Positions 1 through 9,092 of a stretch of 64,000 bases of DNA are shown here, piece by piece. The stretch is from Tunturibacter psychrotolerans (GTDB lineage: Bacteria; Acidobacteriota; Terriglobia; Terriglobales; Acidobacteriaceae). How positions within the stretch are numbered: position 1 is the first letter of the stretch; each line of letters opens with the position of its first letter. The position numbers were made by a program, and so were the translations under genes. Location: assembly GCF_040359615.1 (NCBI RefSeq), contig NZ_CP132942.1, positions 5,518,001 to 5,582,000 on the forward strand, in the 5' to 3' direction. Under the pieces are notes generated by a model. The model saw only the letters and a list, made by a program, of their open reading frames with translations. It made no database searches and was not told the DNA's origin.

Positions 1-73
1 GGGCACTCATCGCAGCTTGCAATCCGAAAGCGGCCAGAAGAAAAACACCACGCAAAACATTTCGTTTCGGCAT
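1..73 (-). CDS. Exported protein, N-terminal fragment (runs off the left edge)
   Basis: An ATG at position 73 on the minus strand follows a good ribosome-binding site (GGAGG, reading from about position 83). The 24 codons visible encode a typical signal peptide: a basic start (MPKRN) followed by a hydrophobic stretch (GVFLLAAFGL) and an Ala-rich end. The rest of the gene lies outside the window, so the function cannot be told. It is divergent from the channel-like gene to its right. Confidence 0.6.
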   Translation of the reverse strand, partial: MPKRNVLRGVFLLAAFGLQAAMSA

Positions 74-211
74 CGATATCCTCCAGGCAACAAGAATATT
101 CCAGGTGGACCTATGATTTCTGGCCTCATTTACGATGTTCCTATTGGAAGAATCCCCTAAGATCCCACGGGCCTTCGAATACGAAAAAGTGTAGGATCAA
201 GTGTCTCCGCC

Positions 212-928
212 ATGGCTCAGGTCCCGCCACCTACGGCTGAAAATCCCGCCCGACGGATTCTGCCTGTCACCGGGCACAAGTTCTTTTTGCTATTTCTGTT
301 TCTGCTTGCAAACCTGGCTCTCTACCCTTACATGGCTGACTCTGGCGTGCGTTATCGCGTGTTCCGGATGGTCGGCGCCGCCGTCACCCTGATGAGCATA
401 TACGCGGTGAGCTTCCGCAGAGGTCTCATCTTTGTCGCTCTGATTCTTGCCGTTCCCGCATTCATGGAGCATGCGATCGTTTTTCGCACCACGCTGGTTC
501 CTGCGTCGGTCTTCAACGTCGTTCTCAGCTTCGCATTCGACGTTTTCATTATTGTGGTTATCTTTCACCGCGTTTTTGCACGCGAAGAGCCCACCGCGGA
601 AACGATCTTCGGCGCGGTGTGCATCTATCTGCTCATTGGATTTTCCTTCGCACGCCTCTATGCCATCGTTGCCATCATCCGGCCCCATGCCTTTTATCTT
701 GATCCGGCGATCAATCTGCATACTGTTCCTGTGGGCTTCGATTTCATTTTTTTTAGTTTTGGAAGCATGACGACAGCCGGTGCGGCTGGCATTTCGGCCG
801 TTTTACCGCAGGTCCGCTCGCTGTCGATGATCGAATCCGTTCTGGCGGTGTTGTATCTCGCGGTGATGATTGCAAGGCTGATGGGTACCTACCGGACAAA
901 CCAACCCAACTCCCTGGAATCCTCATGA
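212..928 (+). CDS. Potassium-channel-like membrane protein with a degenerate selectivity filter
   Basis: 238 residues with about six hydrophobic segments (roughly 22-40, 52-68, 71-88, 97-119, 131-153, 205-224). The C-terminal part has the layout of a two-TM ion-channel module: a TM helix, a re-entrant pore-loop-like segment at 177-193 (FIFFSFGSMTTAGAAG), then a last TM helix. In true K+ channels the filter reads TVGYG or TLGYG; here the equivalent is T188-A-G-A-A-G193, so K+ selectivity is doubtful. The start was chosen at the first ATG in frame and no strong ribosome-binding site is visible. It could be a non-selective channel or a scaffold derived from one. It stands alone, ahead of rpe. 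Confidence 0.7.
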   Translation: MAQVPPPTAENPARRILPVTGHKFFLLFLFLLANLALYPYMADSGVRYRVFRMVGAAVTLMSIYAVSFRRGLIFVALILAVPAFMEHAIVFRTTLVPASVFNVVLSFAFDVFIIVVIFHRVFAREEPTAETIFGAVCIYLLIGFSFARLYAIVAIIRPHAFYLDPAINLHTVPVGFDFIFFSFGSMTTAGAAGISAVLPQVRSLSMIESVLAVLYLAVMIARLMGTYRTNQPNSLESS

Positions 929-1094
929 GGCAGATCGATTTTGGACTATGGCGAGGACAAGCGCGCAATGGCGATTAACCAAAATGGCACGGAATCAGAG
1001 TAGCAATTCCTTGAATGCGGATTTTCGGCAAGCACATCTCTCTCCCCAAAACACGACGCTGACGCTGGTAAACTCACACTCAGGAGCGACCTAC

Positions 1095-1772
1095 GTGATC
1101 GAACTGGCAGCATCCATCCTCGCAGCGGACTTTGCCCACCTCGCCGACGAAGTCGCCCTGGTCGAACGCGGCGGCGCCACCATCCTCCACGTCGACATCA
1201 TGGACGGTCACTTCGTCCCCAACATCACCTTCGGCCCGCCCGTCGTCAAGGCCCTGCGCCCCATCACCAAGCTCCCGCTCGACTGTCACCTGATGGTCGA
1301 AAATCCCGACGATTTCATCCAGGACTTCGCCGAAGCCGGCGCCGACATGATGAGCGTCCATCAGGAGGTCTGCCGCCACCTCCATCGCACGCTCCAGCAG
1401 ATTGTCCACCACGGCATGCTCCCCGCCGTCGTCCTCAACCCGGCAACCCTGGTCGACACGCTGGTCGAAGTCCTTCCGATGCTGCACCATGTGCTGGTCA
1501 TGAGCGTCAATCCCGGCTTCGGCGGCCAAAAGTTCCTGCCGCTGGCGCTCGACAAGATCGCCCACCTCGTCGAGCTCCGCGATGAGATGGGTCTGAACTT
1601 TCGTATCGAGGTCGACGGTGGTGTTGCTCACGATACCGTCGCCCAGGTCGTCGAAGCAGGAGCCGACATGCTCGTCGCCGGCTCGGCCATCTTCAGTCCC
1701 GGAAAAACTGAGCAGAACGCCGTGGAATTCCTAAAACTGGCCCGCGCGGCCGGTTCGGTACCAGTGGCATAA
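1095..1772 (+). CDS. rpe: Ribulose-phosphate 3-epimerase
   Basis: Interconverts D-ribulose 5-phosphate and D-xylulose 5-phosphate in the cytosolic pentose phosphate pathway. The 225-residue TIM barrel starts IELAASILAADF and carries the metal/catalytic segments HVDIMDGHFVPN (His32, Asp34), DCHLMVENP, MSVNPGFGGQKF and the late EVDGGV. GTG at 1095 is chosen over upstream starts because an AGGAG lies 8 bases before it and family members begin here; the frame stays open upstream to 948 without family-like sequence. It complements the zwf-pgl-gnd-tkt block at 37-45 kb. Length is normal for the family. Confidence 0.95.
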   Translation: MIELAASILAADFAHLADEVALVERGGATILHVDIMDGHFVPNITFGPPVVKALRPITKLPLDCHLMVENPDDFIQDFAEAGADMMSVHQEVCRHLHRTLQQIVHHGMLPAVVLNPATLVDTLVEVLPMLHHVLVMSVNPGFGGQKFLPLALDKIAHLVELRDEMGLNFRIEVDGGVAHDTVAQVVEAGADMLVAGSAIFSPGKTEQNAVEFLKLARAAGSVPVA

Positions 1773-1856
1773 GCGCGGCACAAGTCCGGCCGGAACGATT
1801 AGAATGAAATACAGCCTGAGCGCCCTGGTGCGCGAGGCGGATGGGGTCTATAGCGG

Positions 1857-3587
1857 ATGAACAAGCGTTCCTTCTTTCCAAACCTAAGGGCCAGCGCGTT
1901 GGCCGGAGTGGCAGTTGCCGGTCTGTTGACCGGTTCGATTGCAGCCATGGCGCAGGTGACCGGTTCGTCGCAGACGACAACCGATGCCAACGGCCAGCAG
2001 CACGAGAGCGCGACCATCACCGCGACAACACCTGACAAGAAAGACAAGGTCGTCCAGTCTAAGGACACCAAGAAAGAGCTGCGCAAAGAGAAGTCGGTGA
2101 AGCCGGCCGATATGCCGGACCAAAAGCTTCCCGACAAGGTGCTTTACGACAAGGCCATCGATGCGACCAAGCGCGGCCACTTCGACGTTGCCCGCCTCGA
2201 CCTGCAGACCCTGCTCAACACCTATCCCGACTCGCAGTATCAGATGAAGGCCAAGCTCGCTATCGGCGACAGCTGGTATCGAGAGGGCGGCACCGCAGCC
2301 CTCACCCAGGCCGAACAGGAATACAAAGACTTCATCACCTTCTTCCCCAACGCCCCCGAGGCTGCCGAAGCCCAGATGCGCGTCGGTGACATCTACTTCC
2401 GTCAGATGGACAAGCCAGATCGCGACTACGCGAAGGCCGTTCACGCCGAAGAAGAGTACCGCCTGATGCTGCAGCAGTTTCCTGAGTCGACGCTGGTGCC
2501 GCAGGCCAAGCAGAGGTTGCGCGAGGTCCAGGAGGTCATGGCAACTCGCGAGGCAAACATCGCTGCCTTCTACGCGACCCACAATAACTACCCTGCGAGC
2601 ATCGCCCGCTATCAGACAGTCGTCGACACCTATCCGCAGTTCAGCCACATGGACGACGTCCTGGTCGGTCTCGGCGATGCGTACGAGGCCGAAGCGCGCT
2701 ACGTCCGCGCCATGAAGTTGCCCGAAGCGGGCAAAGCAAGACTTGAAAAGATCTATGACGATCAGGCCATCGCCGCATACAGCAAGGTTGTTCTGGAGCA
2801 CTCGGCCTCGCCCCACGTCGAAGATGCGCGGGACCGGCTCGACGCGATGAACGTGAAGATTCCGCAGCCCACTCCCGAACAGATCGCCGCCAGCGTCGCG
2901 CTTGAAAACAGCCGCCGGCAGTATCGTCTGCAGGATCGGGCACGGCTGCTGGTCCTCCACCAGCCTGACGTTGTCATGGCAGCCCGTGACGGCGAACCGA
3001 CCCTGGCTGATCCCACTCCGACAATCGCGCCGCACATCGTGAACCAGATCAAGTCGGACTTCACCGACTCGCTGAATCCCAATGCGCCTGCCGCCGGAGC
3101 CGCCCTCGCCACGAAGCCCGCCGCGACAACCGCAGACGCCGGTGCTCCGGCAGAAGGCTCTGCGCCGGCAGCCCCGACCGCACCCGCCGCACCTCTTGCA
3201 CTCTCCGACGTTCCGGCTGCAGCAGACGGAGCTGCGAGTGGAGCATCCGCGACGACCTCCATCTCGGGTGCCGCGCCCACGCCACCAGCCTCTTCCGGGA
3301 ACAGCATCGGCGGAGTCGAGATTCTCAACTCGGGCGCCTCCGGAACCACCGTTCCTGCCGATGGCGGCCTGAAGGCAGTTGGACCCGCGAACTCAACGCC
3401 GCTTCCCGAGGTTGAGAAGGCCGGAGCAGCCCCCGACGCCGTCAACGATATCAAGCCCGGAACCCAGCCCGCTGCACAGACCGGCAACGCCAACGGAAAG
3501 AACAAGAAGCCGGAGTTCGACAAGAGCGACGAGTCCGACAGCAAGCACAAGAAGAAGAAGGGGCTCAACAAGCTGAACCCGTTCTAA
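1857..3587 (+). CDS. BamD-like TPR protein, outer-membrane assembly
   Basis: 576 residues. A signal peptide (about 1-32, ending AAMAQ) precedes a charged linker and a TPR/YfiO region (about 85-300) with typical repeats such as GHFDVARLDLQTLLNTYP and AEEEYRLMLQQFPESTLVPQA. This resembles BamD of the beta-barrel assembly complex. After about residue 370 comes a long Ala/Pro/Thr-rich tail ending in a Lys-rich stretch. Unlike proteobacterial BamD there is no lipobox cysteine; no Cys occurs in the N-terminal region, so outer-membrane lipid anchoring is not expected. It could also be a general periplasmic TPR scaffold. A strong terminator follows. Confidence 0.75.
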   Translation: MNKRSFFPNLRASALAGVAVAGLLTGSIAAMAQVTGSSQTTTDANGQQHESATITATTPDKKDKVVQSKDTKKELRKEKSVKPADMPDQKLPDKVLYDKAIDATKRGHFDVARLDLQTLLNTYPDSQYQMKAKLAIGDSWYREGGTAALTQAEQEYKDFITFFPNAPEAAEAQMRVGDIYFRQMDKPDRDYAKAVHAEEEYRLMLQQFPESTLVPQAKQRLREVQEVMATREANIAAFYATHNNYPASIARYQTVVDTYPQFSHMDDVLVGLGDAYEAEARYVRAMKLPEAGKARLEKIYDDQAIAAYSKVVLEHSASPHVEDARDRLDAMNVKIPQPTPEQIAASVALENSRRQYRLQDRARLLVLHQPDVVMAARDGEPTLADPTPTIAPHIVNQIKSDFTDSLNPNAPAAGAALATKPAATTADAGAPAEGSAPAAPTAPAAPLALSDVPAAADGAASGASATTSISGAAPTPPASSGNSIGGVEILNSGASGTTVPADGGLKAVGPANSTPLPEVEKAGAAPDAVNDIKPGTQPAAQTGNANGKNKKPEFDKSDESDSKHKKKKGLNKLNPF

Positions 3588-3613
3588 CCCCTCGAATCAG
3601 CTTCGTAAACGAC

Positions 3614-3649
3614 AAAAGAGGATGCAGCCACTGGCCGCATCCTCTTTTT
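3614..3649. terminator. Bidirectional rho-independent terminator
   Basis: A perfect 12-bp stem (AAAAGAGGATGC at 3614-3625 with GCATCCTCTTTT at 3637-3648) is followed by a T run on the plus strand and preceded by an A run, so it can end transcription in both directions. It lies between the convergent BamD-like gene and the bactofilin-like gene. Confidence 0.9.
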
Positions 3650-3669
3650 CCTGCCTCAACATCCTCCGC

Positions 3670-4197
3670 TCACGAGGTCTGATTCACGATCACGCGCCGG
3701 CGTATTTGCGGCACAAGCAAAGCAGAGAGCAGCAACAGCACAAGCACTCCCAACAGGACGGAGAACAGCGGACCCAGCGAAAGTCGCGGATGCGCTCTTG
3801 CTTCCCCGTGTGCCAGCGGAACGTGCGAGAGGTGGCCACCCAGCACGTAGGCGCTCCCGCCCAGCGAGTCATCGCTCTCATAGACCGCGTTGCCGCCGAG
3901 TACCGTCATGTCACCGCCGATTCGCGCTTGCGAGTCGACTACAGCATTTCCGCCGATAACTGTCGCACCCTTTTCCACGTGTCCGGTCACGTTCAGGCTG
4001 CCGAACAACACAAAAACATGCCCCGTCAGGTCACCTTCCACCTGCACCGAACAGAAGATACAGGTTGCATTGTGCACCTGCTGGCCGGAGGCAACGTAAA
4101 CATCCTCGCCAATATAAGCTCGACTGCCCGGCGACTGGGCCAGCGCGGCCGAGGCGAACAGAAGCAGAAAGGCGAAGCTGCGGAGCGCGAGGTTCAA
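3670..4197 (-). CDS. Exported bactofilin-like beta-helical membrane protein (paralog 1)
   Basis: About 175 residues: signal peptide (LALRSFAFLLLFASAALAQ), a repeat-built middle rich in Gly/Val with short periodic turns (GDLTGHVFVLFGSLNVTG) as in polymer-forming cytoskeletal/bactofilin folds, and a C-terminal TM helix (about LGPLFSVLLGVLVLLLLSA) with a basic tail. A conserved-looking CIFC pair sits at the start of the beta region. The start is TTG at 4197 (or TTG at 4200), just after GGGGGA; the open frame extends upstream to 4353 but that part looks non-coding. It is a paralog of the gene immediately upstream (4298-4792). Function is unknown; a periplasmic beta-solenoid anchored in the membrane is the likely architecture. 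Confidence 0.75.
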   Translation of the reverse strand: MNLALRSFAFLLLFASAALAQSPGSRAYIGEDVYVASGQQVHNATCIFCSVQVEGDLTGHVFVLFGSLNVTGHVEKGATVIGGNAVVDSQARIGGDMTVLGGNAVYESDDSLGGSAYVLGGHLSHVPLAHGEARAHPRLSLGPLFSVLLGVLVLLLLSALLVPQIRRRVIVNQTS

Positions 4198-4297
4198 CAA
4201 GTTTCCCCCAGGAAGTAACGGCGTGCAGAAGCAGATACGCAAACAGAATAAGACAGGTTCCCTAGGCCAGCACTTTGGCCAGACACAATCAAGCGGA

Positions 4298-4792
4298 CTA
4301 GAAGCCTCGTCCCCCCGGATACACAGGAAACTGGTACCGATTGCGGCGGACAATATACACGACCAACCAGATCAGTCCGACCAAAAACAGTAGCGGAGCG
4401 AATGGGAGCAACAGCCACAAACGTCCCGGCAGGATCGTCTGTTGACCCCGAATCGCCGCCCCGGAGCCCTGCCTCACCTCTCCGGCAGCAATCGCAACGT
4501 CGCCCCCTACCGAGGCATCCTGGCCCAGTTCCAGATCGCCGCCAAGCGACGCCACGTCGCCGGAAATATTTCGCCCTTCATCTACCTTGATTGATCCAAG
4601 GAAGGTTGCGATGTCTCCCCTTACCTCACCGTGCACACGAACTGTGCAGAATGCGCAGGCAATATCTCCAGCTGACTCGCCATCGGCAATCGTAATGTCG
4701 CTCCCAACAGCCACGCGATCCTCCGCCGAGCGGGCGAAAGCAGGAGTACAGGCAAGCATCAGCAGGACAGTGGCGAAGAGCAGACTGCGCAT
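4298..4792 (-). CDS. Exported bactofilin-like beta-helical membrane protein (paralog 2)
   Basis: 164 residues: signal peptide (1-21, ending AFARS), a beta-repeat region with CAFC followed by TVRVHGEVRGDIATFLGSI, then a TM helix (about 125-150) and a basic tail (YIVRRNRYQFPVYP). The ATG at 4792 follows GAGG at good spacing. It shares signal peptide, C-x2-C pair, repeat phasing and C-terminal TM with the next gene (3670-4197), about 100 bp downstream, so the two probably arose by tandem duplication and are co-transcribed. The Cys pair could form a disulfide or bind metal in the periplasm (inference). Confidence 0.8.
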   Translation of the reverse strand: MRSLLFATVLLMLACTPAFARSAEDRVAVGSDITIADGESAGDIACAFCTVRVHGEVRGDIATFLGSIKVDEGRNISGDVASLGGDLELGQDASVGGDVAIAAGEVRQGSGAAIRGQQTILPGRLWLLLPFAPLLFLVGLIWLVVYIVRRNRYQFPVYPGGRGF

Positions 4793-4913
4793 CGATGACC
4801 TCGTAAGCTAGTGTACGGCGGTGCATGCATCCCGGCGAATCGCTTTTCCTGAACTTCGGCCAAACCCCGCCTGCCGACGGTTAGGCCCAGTGGATGCTAC
4901 CCTTAAAGCACCG

Positions 4914-7703
4914 ATGAGCCAGGAACTTCCAAAAGCATACGATCCGTCCGTTATCGAACAACGGTGGGCCGAGTATTGGGTCCGAGAACACCTGTTTGAC
5001 GTTCCGACTCCCGAAACTACGCACGACACGCAGAAGAAGTTCACCATTCTTTTGCCGCCTCCCAACGTCACCGGCCGCCTGCACATGGGACACATGCTTA
5101 ATCAGGCGGAGATGGACATTCTCACCCGCTGGAATCGCATGCGCGGCGAGACATCCCTCTGGGTCCCCGGCACCGACCACGCCGGCATCGCCACCCAGAT
5201 GATGGTCGAGCGTCAGCTTAAAGAAGAAGGAAAGACCCGTCAGGAACTTGGCCGCAACGCCTTCGTTGAAAAGGTGTGGTCCTGGCGCGAACTCTACGGC
5301 GGAGCCATCCTCGATCAGATGAAGCGCCTGGGCGCCTCGGTCGACTGGGCCCGCGAATATTTCACGATGGACGACAAACTCTCGCCCGCCGTGAAAGAAG
5401 CCTTCGTCCGTCTCTACGAGCAGGGCCTGATCTATCGCGGAGCCTACATCGTCAACTGGGACCCCGTCGCCCAGACCGCCGTCTCCGATCTCGAAGTTGA
5501 ACACGAGGAGCGCCTCGGCAAGCTCTACCACATCCGCTATCCGCTCGCGGACGGAAGTGGTTCCATCGTCATCGCCACCACGCGCCCCGAGACCATGCTC
5601 GGTGACGTAGCCGTAGCCGTGAACCCCACCGACGAACGCTACCTCGCACTGCAAGGCAAACTTGTTCGCCTACCGCTAAGCGGCGTCAACGGCCAGCCCG
5701 ACCGCAAGATCCCCATCCTCGCCGACGACTGGGCCAAGCCCGAGTTCGGTACAGGCGCAGTAAAAGTCACGCCCGCTCACGACGCGAACGACTTCGCCAT
5801 CGGCCAACGCCACAACCTGCCCAACCTCACCATCCTCGACGAGACCGCGCACGTCCTCCTCCCTGGCTCGCCCTATCACGGCCTCGACCGCTACGCCGCG
5901 CGTGAAAAGATCGTCGCCGACCTCGAAGCTCAGGGCCTGCTCGTCGAAATCAAGGAGCACACCAACGCCGTCGGCCTCTCGCAGCGCACCGGCGTCGTCA
6001 TCGAACCGCGCCTCTCGCAACAGTGGTTCATCAAGATCCAGCCACTCGCCGACAAAGCCATCGAAGCCGTCGACAAGGGCTACATCAAGTTCACGCCAGA
6101 CCAGTACCGCAAGACCTACGACGAGTGGATGAAGAACATCCACGACTGGTGCGTCTCGCGCCAGCTCTGGTGGGGCCATCGCATCCCCGCATGGCACTGC
6201 AAAGCCTGCGCCGCCATTACCGTATCGCGCGAAACCCCAACCCACTGCGCCACCTGCAACTCCACCGACATCACGCAGGAGACCGACGTCCTCGACACCT
6301 GGTTCTCCTCCGGCCTGCTTCCCTTCACCGTCTTCGGCTGGCCCAATCCGAACCCAGACACCGGAATGCCGGATCTCACGCCTGACCTCGCAGCCTTTTA
6401 CCCAACACAGCTCCTCGTCACCGGCTTTGACATCCTCTTCTTCTGGGTCGCCCGCATGATCATGCTCGGCACTCACTTCATGCTCGACGTCCCCATGCCC
6501 GACGGCAGCAAGCGCGAGTTGAAAGACGCAGTCCCCTTCCGCGAGGTCTACATCCACGGCCTCGTCCGCGACGCCAACCGCGAGAAGATGTCCAAGACCA
6601 AGGGCAACGTCATCAACCCCATCGACATCATCGAGCGCTTCGGCACCGACGCCGTCCGCTTCACCCTCGCCAGTATGGCCTCGCCCGGCACCGACATCGC
6701 CTTCAGCGAAGCCCGCACTGAAGGCTACCGCGCCTTCGCCAACAAGATCTGGAACGCAGCGCGCTTCCTCTTCATGAACGTCGACCGCGCCCGCGAGGCC
6801 GGCTACAACATGACCATGCGCGAGAGCGGCATCGTCCCATCGCTGCCCGACGACACTCCTCTCGAAACTCGCTGGATCTTCTCGCGCCTGTCGGCCGTCT
6901 CCACCGAAGTAGACCGCGCCCTCGCAGACTATCGCTTCGACGAAGCCGCCAACGCCATCTATCAATTCTTCTGGGGCGAGTTCTGCGACTGGTACCTCGA
7001 GCTCGCCAAACTCCGTCTCGACTTCACCGAGGGCGCAGAGAAAAACGCAACCACCGCACTCACCCTCGCCTCACTGGTAGGCGTCTTCGAGAGCGCCCTG
7101 CGCCTCCTCAGTCCGTTCATGCCCTTCCTCACCGAAGAGATCTGGCATGCACTCTACGAGGGCAAGCCTCCCGCCAAATCCATCGCGCTCACACGCTACC
7201 CGCAAGCCACCGACTTCCCCGCCGACCCAATCGCCGAGAGCGCGATGAAAACCTTGCAAGAGCTCATCGTCACCATACGCGGCCTGCGCAAAGAACTAGG
7301 CGTCCCCGAAAAAGAAGCCACCCCGATCACCATTCACGCAGGCAATCGCGTCCTCGCGCTCGCTGACGCTAACGCCGACGTCCTCGCGAAGATGGCCCGT
7401 GTCCAGGCCGTCGAGTTCGCAAACGAATCGCTCACCGGCTCGAACGCCCGCTCCACCGCGGAGTTCGACGTAGCCGTCATCTACGAGCGCCAGATCGACG
7501 TAGCCGCCGAACGCGAGCGCCTCACGAAAGACCTCGCCAAGTACGAAAAGGGCCTCGCCTCCGCCGACAAGCAACTCACCAACGAAACCTTTATGTCGAA
7601 GGCCCCCGCCCACATCGTCGACGGCCTGCGCAAACAACACGCCGAAACCAAGATCCTCTACGACAAAACCAAATCCGCGCTGGACACTCTGCCACCCGGC
7701 TAG
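4914..7703 (+). CDS. valS: Valyl-tRNA synthetase
   Basis: Class I aminoacyl-tRNA synthetase that charges tRNA-Val. 929 residues, in the normal range. The HIGH signature is HMGH at about 57-60 after PPPNVTGRL, the KMSKS loop is KMSKTKGN at about 590, a CP1 editing domain sits between them, and the C-terminal end is a charged coiled coil (AAERERLTKDLAKYEKG) typical of ValRS. ATG 4914 (MSQELPKAYDPSVIEQRW) fits the family N-terminus better than the earlier in-frame start at 4821, although no strong ribosome-binding site is visible. It is divergent from the bactofilin-like pair. Confidence 0.97.
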   Translation: MSQELPKAYDPSVIEQRWAEYWVREHLFDVPTPETTHDTQKKFTILLPPPNVTGRLHMGHMLNQAEMDILTRWNRMRGETSLWVPGTDHAGIATQMMVERQLKEEGKTRQELGRNAFVEKVWSWRELYGGAILDQMKRLGASVDWAREYFTMDDKLSPAVKEAFVRLYEQGLIYRGAYIVNWDPVAQTAVSDLEVEHEERLGKLYHIRYPLADGSGSIVIATTRPETMLGDVAVAVNPTDERYLALQGKLVRLPLSGVNGQPDRKIPILADDWAKPEFGTGAVKVTPAHDANDFAIGQRHNLPNLTILDETAHVLLPGSPYHGLDRYAAREKIVADLEAQGLLVEIKEHTNAVGLSQRTGVVIEPRLSQQWFIKIQPLADKAIEAVDKGYIKFTPDQYRKTYDEWMKNIHDWCVSRQLWWGHRIPAWHCKACAAITVSRETPTHCATCNSTDITQETDVLDTWFSSGLLPFTVFGWPNPNPDTGMPDLTPDLAAFYPTQLLVTGFDILFFWVARMIMLGTHFMLDVPMPDGSKRELKDAVPFREVYIHGLVRDANREKMSKTKGNVINPIDIIERFGTDAVRFTLASMASPGTDIAFSEARTEGYRAFANKIWNAARFLFMNVDRAREAGYNMTMRESGIVPSLPDDTPLETRWIFSRLSAVSTEVDRALADYRFDEAANAIYQFFWGEFCDWYLELAKLRLDFTEGAEKNATTALTLASLVGVFESALRLLSPFMPFLTEEIWHALYEGKPPAKSIALTRYPQATDFPADPIAESAMKTLQELIVTIRGLRKELGVPEKEATPITIHAGNRVLALADANADVLAKMARVQAVEFANESLTGSNARSTAEFDVAVIYERQIDVAAERERLTKDLAKYEKGLASADKQLTNETFMSKAPAHIVDGLRKQHAETKILYDKTKSALDTLPPG

Positions 7704-7713
7704 TACAGAAGAA

Positions 7714-7735
7714 GGGCGGGACCAACCTCCCGCCC
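7714..7735. terminator. Terminator hairpin between convergent valS and M56 gene
   Basis: Perfect 8-bp GC-rich stem: GGGCGGGA (7714-7721), six-base loop, TCCCGCCC (7728-7735). No strong T run follows, but the position between two convergent stop codons fits a shared terminator. Confidence 0.65.
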
Positions 7736-7745
7736 TCAACTCCGG

Positions 7746-9092
7746 CTACTTACTAAGAAAATAGTTAACCGTCACAGTCGTATTCACCGTCACGGGCCTT
7801 CCGTTGACGAGATACGGATTCCAGCGCCACTCCTTTACCGCCGCCAGCGCGCTCTCATCATAGTCAGATCGCAGCCCCTTCTTCACACGCACATCACTCG
7901 GCACTCCAGCCTCGTCCACAACGATGTCCAGAACCACCGGACCGTTGAGCGTGTCCTTCTTCGCCTTCGCCTCCTGCGGATACACCGGAGGCCGCTTATA
8001 GACAGCATCCCACTTTTGCACAGGAATCGTCAGCCTCGCCGGACCCGCATCCTGGGCCACTACCGCGGTCGCGGGCGCAGGCACCTCCAGCCGTAACCCC
8101 AAAGCCGAAAGACAAGTTGCCAGCCCCACTATCCCGCAAGCCGCAGCCATAGCAAACCTCCGCGCTCCACGCATCTCCACACGTCCTTCGCTCAGTCGCA
8201 TAACTCTCCTCTCAAAGCTGTTGGCATCGAAGATTCCGATGGCGTGTAGTGTCTTGTCCGGCGCGCCCCTCACCAGCAGCGCCGCCAGCCGCAGCAGCGA
8301 TCGTGCGTATCTCTCACTCCCCGCGACAGCCTCAGCCGCCATCGCATCGCAAACCATCTCCCTGCTCTCCGCAATCCGCGCTCGCGTCAACCAAAGTGCC
8401 GGATGATAAGCCACCGGCAGCGACAACACTTCGTACATCAGGTTCTTCAAAAAGTCCCGTCTCCGCATATGCGCAAACTCATGCGCCATCACAACGTCCA
8501 CATCTTCCGTAGCAATGTTTTCTAGAAATCCAGGCGGCACCAGCATCACATCGCTCCGAACGCCAACCGTCACCGGCCCTCCGATCGCGTCCGACTCCGC
8601 CACTCGCGGCGCCGTGCGACCGAAAGCCCGCCCGCATCGCTCCCACCGCTGCAACGCATCGCCAGTCAGCATGACAGCCTTCGCCTGCCGCTCCATCTGC
8701 CAGGTCCTGACCATCCTCCATCCCAGCCGTGCCGCAAAGTACAGCACGCTGCACCCGTAGATCACCACAACAACCAGCACCTCATTCGAAAGCCACGCCA
8801 TGCTTAAGCCACTCGTCACGCCGGCACCAACGACAACCCGTACCTCTCCGCCATCCCCGACCGAGCCTCTCAGAATCAACCCAACGATCTCGTGAATCAA
8901 GCTGCCTGGGCGTAACCGGCACGCAGGCAATACCACTTGCAGCAACAAAGCGATCACCCACACCCGATGCTCTAACTCCGGCCCAATCCGTCGCGCCATT
9001 CGCGCTGCAATCCAGCCCGCTGCGACGATCACCGGTACCTGCCACAAGGAGTTCAACAGGTAACCCAACACCCATCCCTCAGGAGCGCTCAT
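7746..9092 (-). CDS. M56 (BlaR1-like) membrane metallopeptidase with TonB C-terminal domain
   Basis: 448 residues. N-terminal TM helices (about 8-30, 43-58, 100-122) precede a cytoplasmic zinc protease domain with HEFAH at 204-208 and a later TM near 307-325. The C-terminal ~85 residues form a TonB-like domain (PPVYPQEAKAKKD, WRWNPYLVNGRPV). There is no penicillin-binding sensor domain, so it is not a beta-lactam receptor; in such pairs the protease is thought to inactivate the partner BlaI repressor on an unknown signal. Its ATG overlaps the blaI stop by 4 bases (translational coupling). Confidence 0.9.
   Translation of the reverse strand: MSAPEGWVLGYLLNSLWQVPVIVAAGWIAARMARRIGPELEHRVWVIALLLQVVLPACRLRPGSLIHEIVGLILRGSVGDGGEVRVVVGAGVTSGLSMAWLSNEVLVVVVIYGCSVLYFAARLGWRMVRTWQMERQAKAVMLTGDALQRWERCGRAFGRTAPRVAESDAIGGPVTVGVRSDVMLVPPGFLENIATEDVDVVMAHEFAHMRRRDFLKNLMYEVLSLPVAYHPALWLTRARIAESREMVCDAMAAEAVAGSERYARSLLRLAALLVRGAPDKTLHAIGIFDANSFERRVMRLSEGRVEMRGARRFAMAAACGIVGLATCLSALGLRLEVPAPATAVVAQDAGPARLTIPVQKWDAVYKRPPVYPQEAKAKKDTLNGPVVLDIVVDEAGVPSDVRVKKGLRSDYDESALAAVKEWRWNPYLVNGRPVTVNTTVTVNYFLSK

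Noticed and set aside
1080..1631. Long minus-strand frame across rpe
   Set aside because: Antisense open frames are common in GC-rich genes; its composition (Asp/Val/Gly/His-rich) has no domain and rpe is certain.
5676..6965. 429-residue minus-strand frame across valS
   Set aside because: It is a codon-bias shadow of valS, with biased Val/Gly/Asp/Glu composition and no ribosome-binding site.
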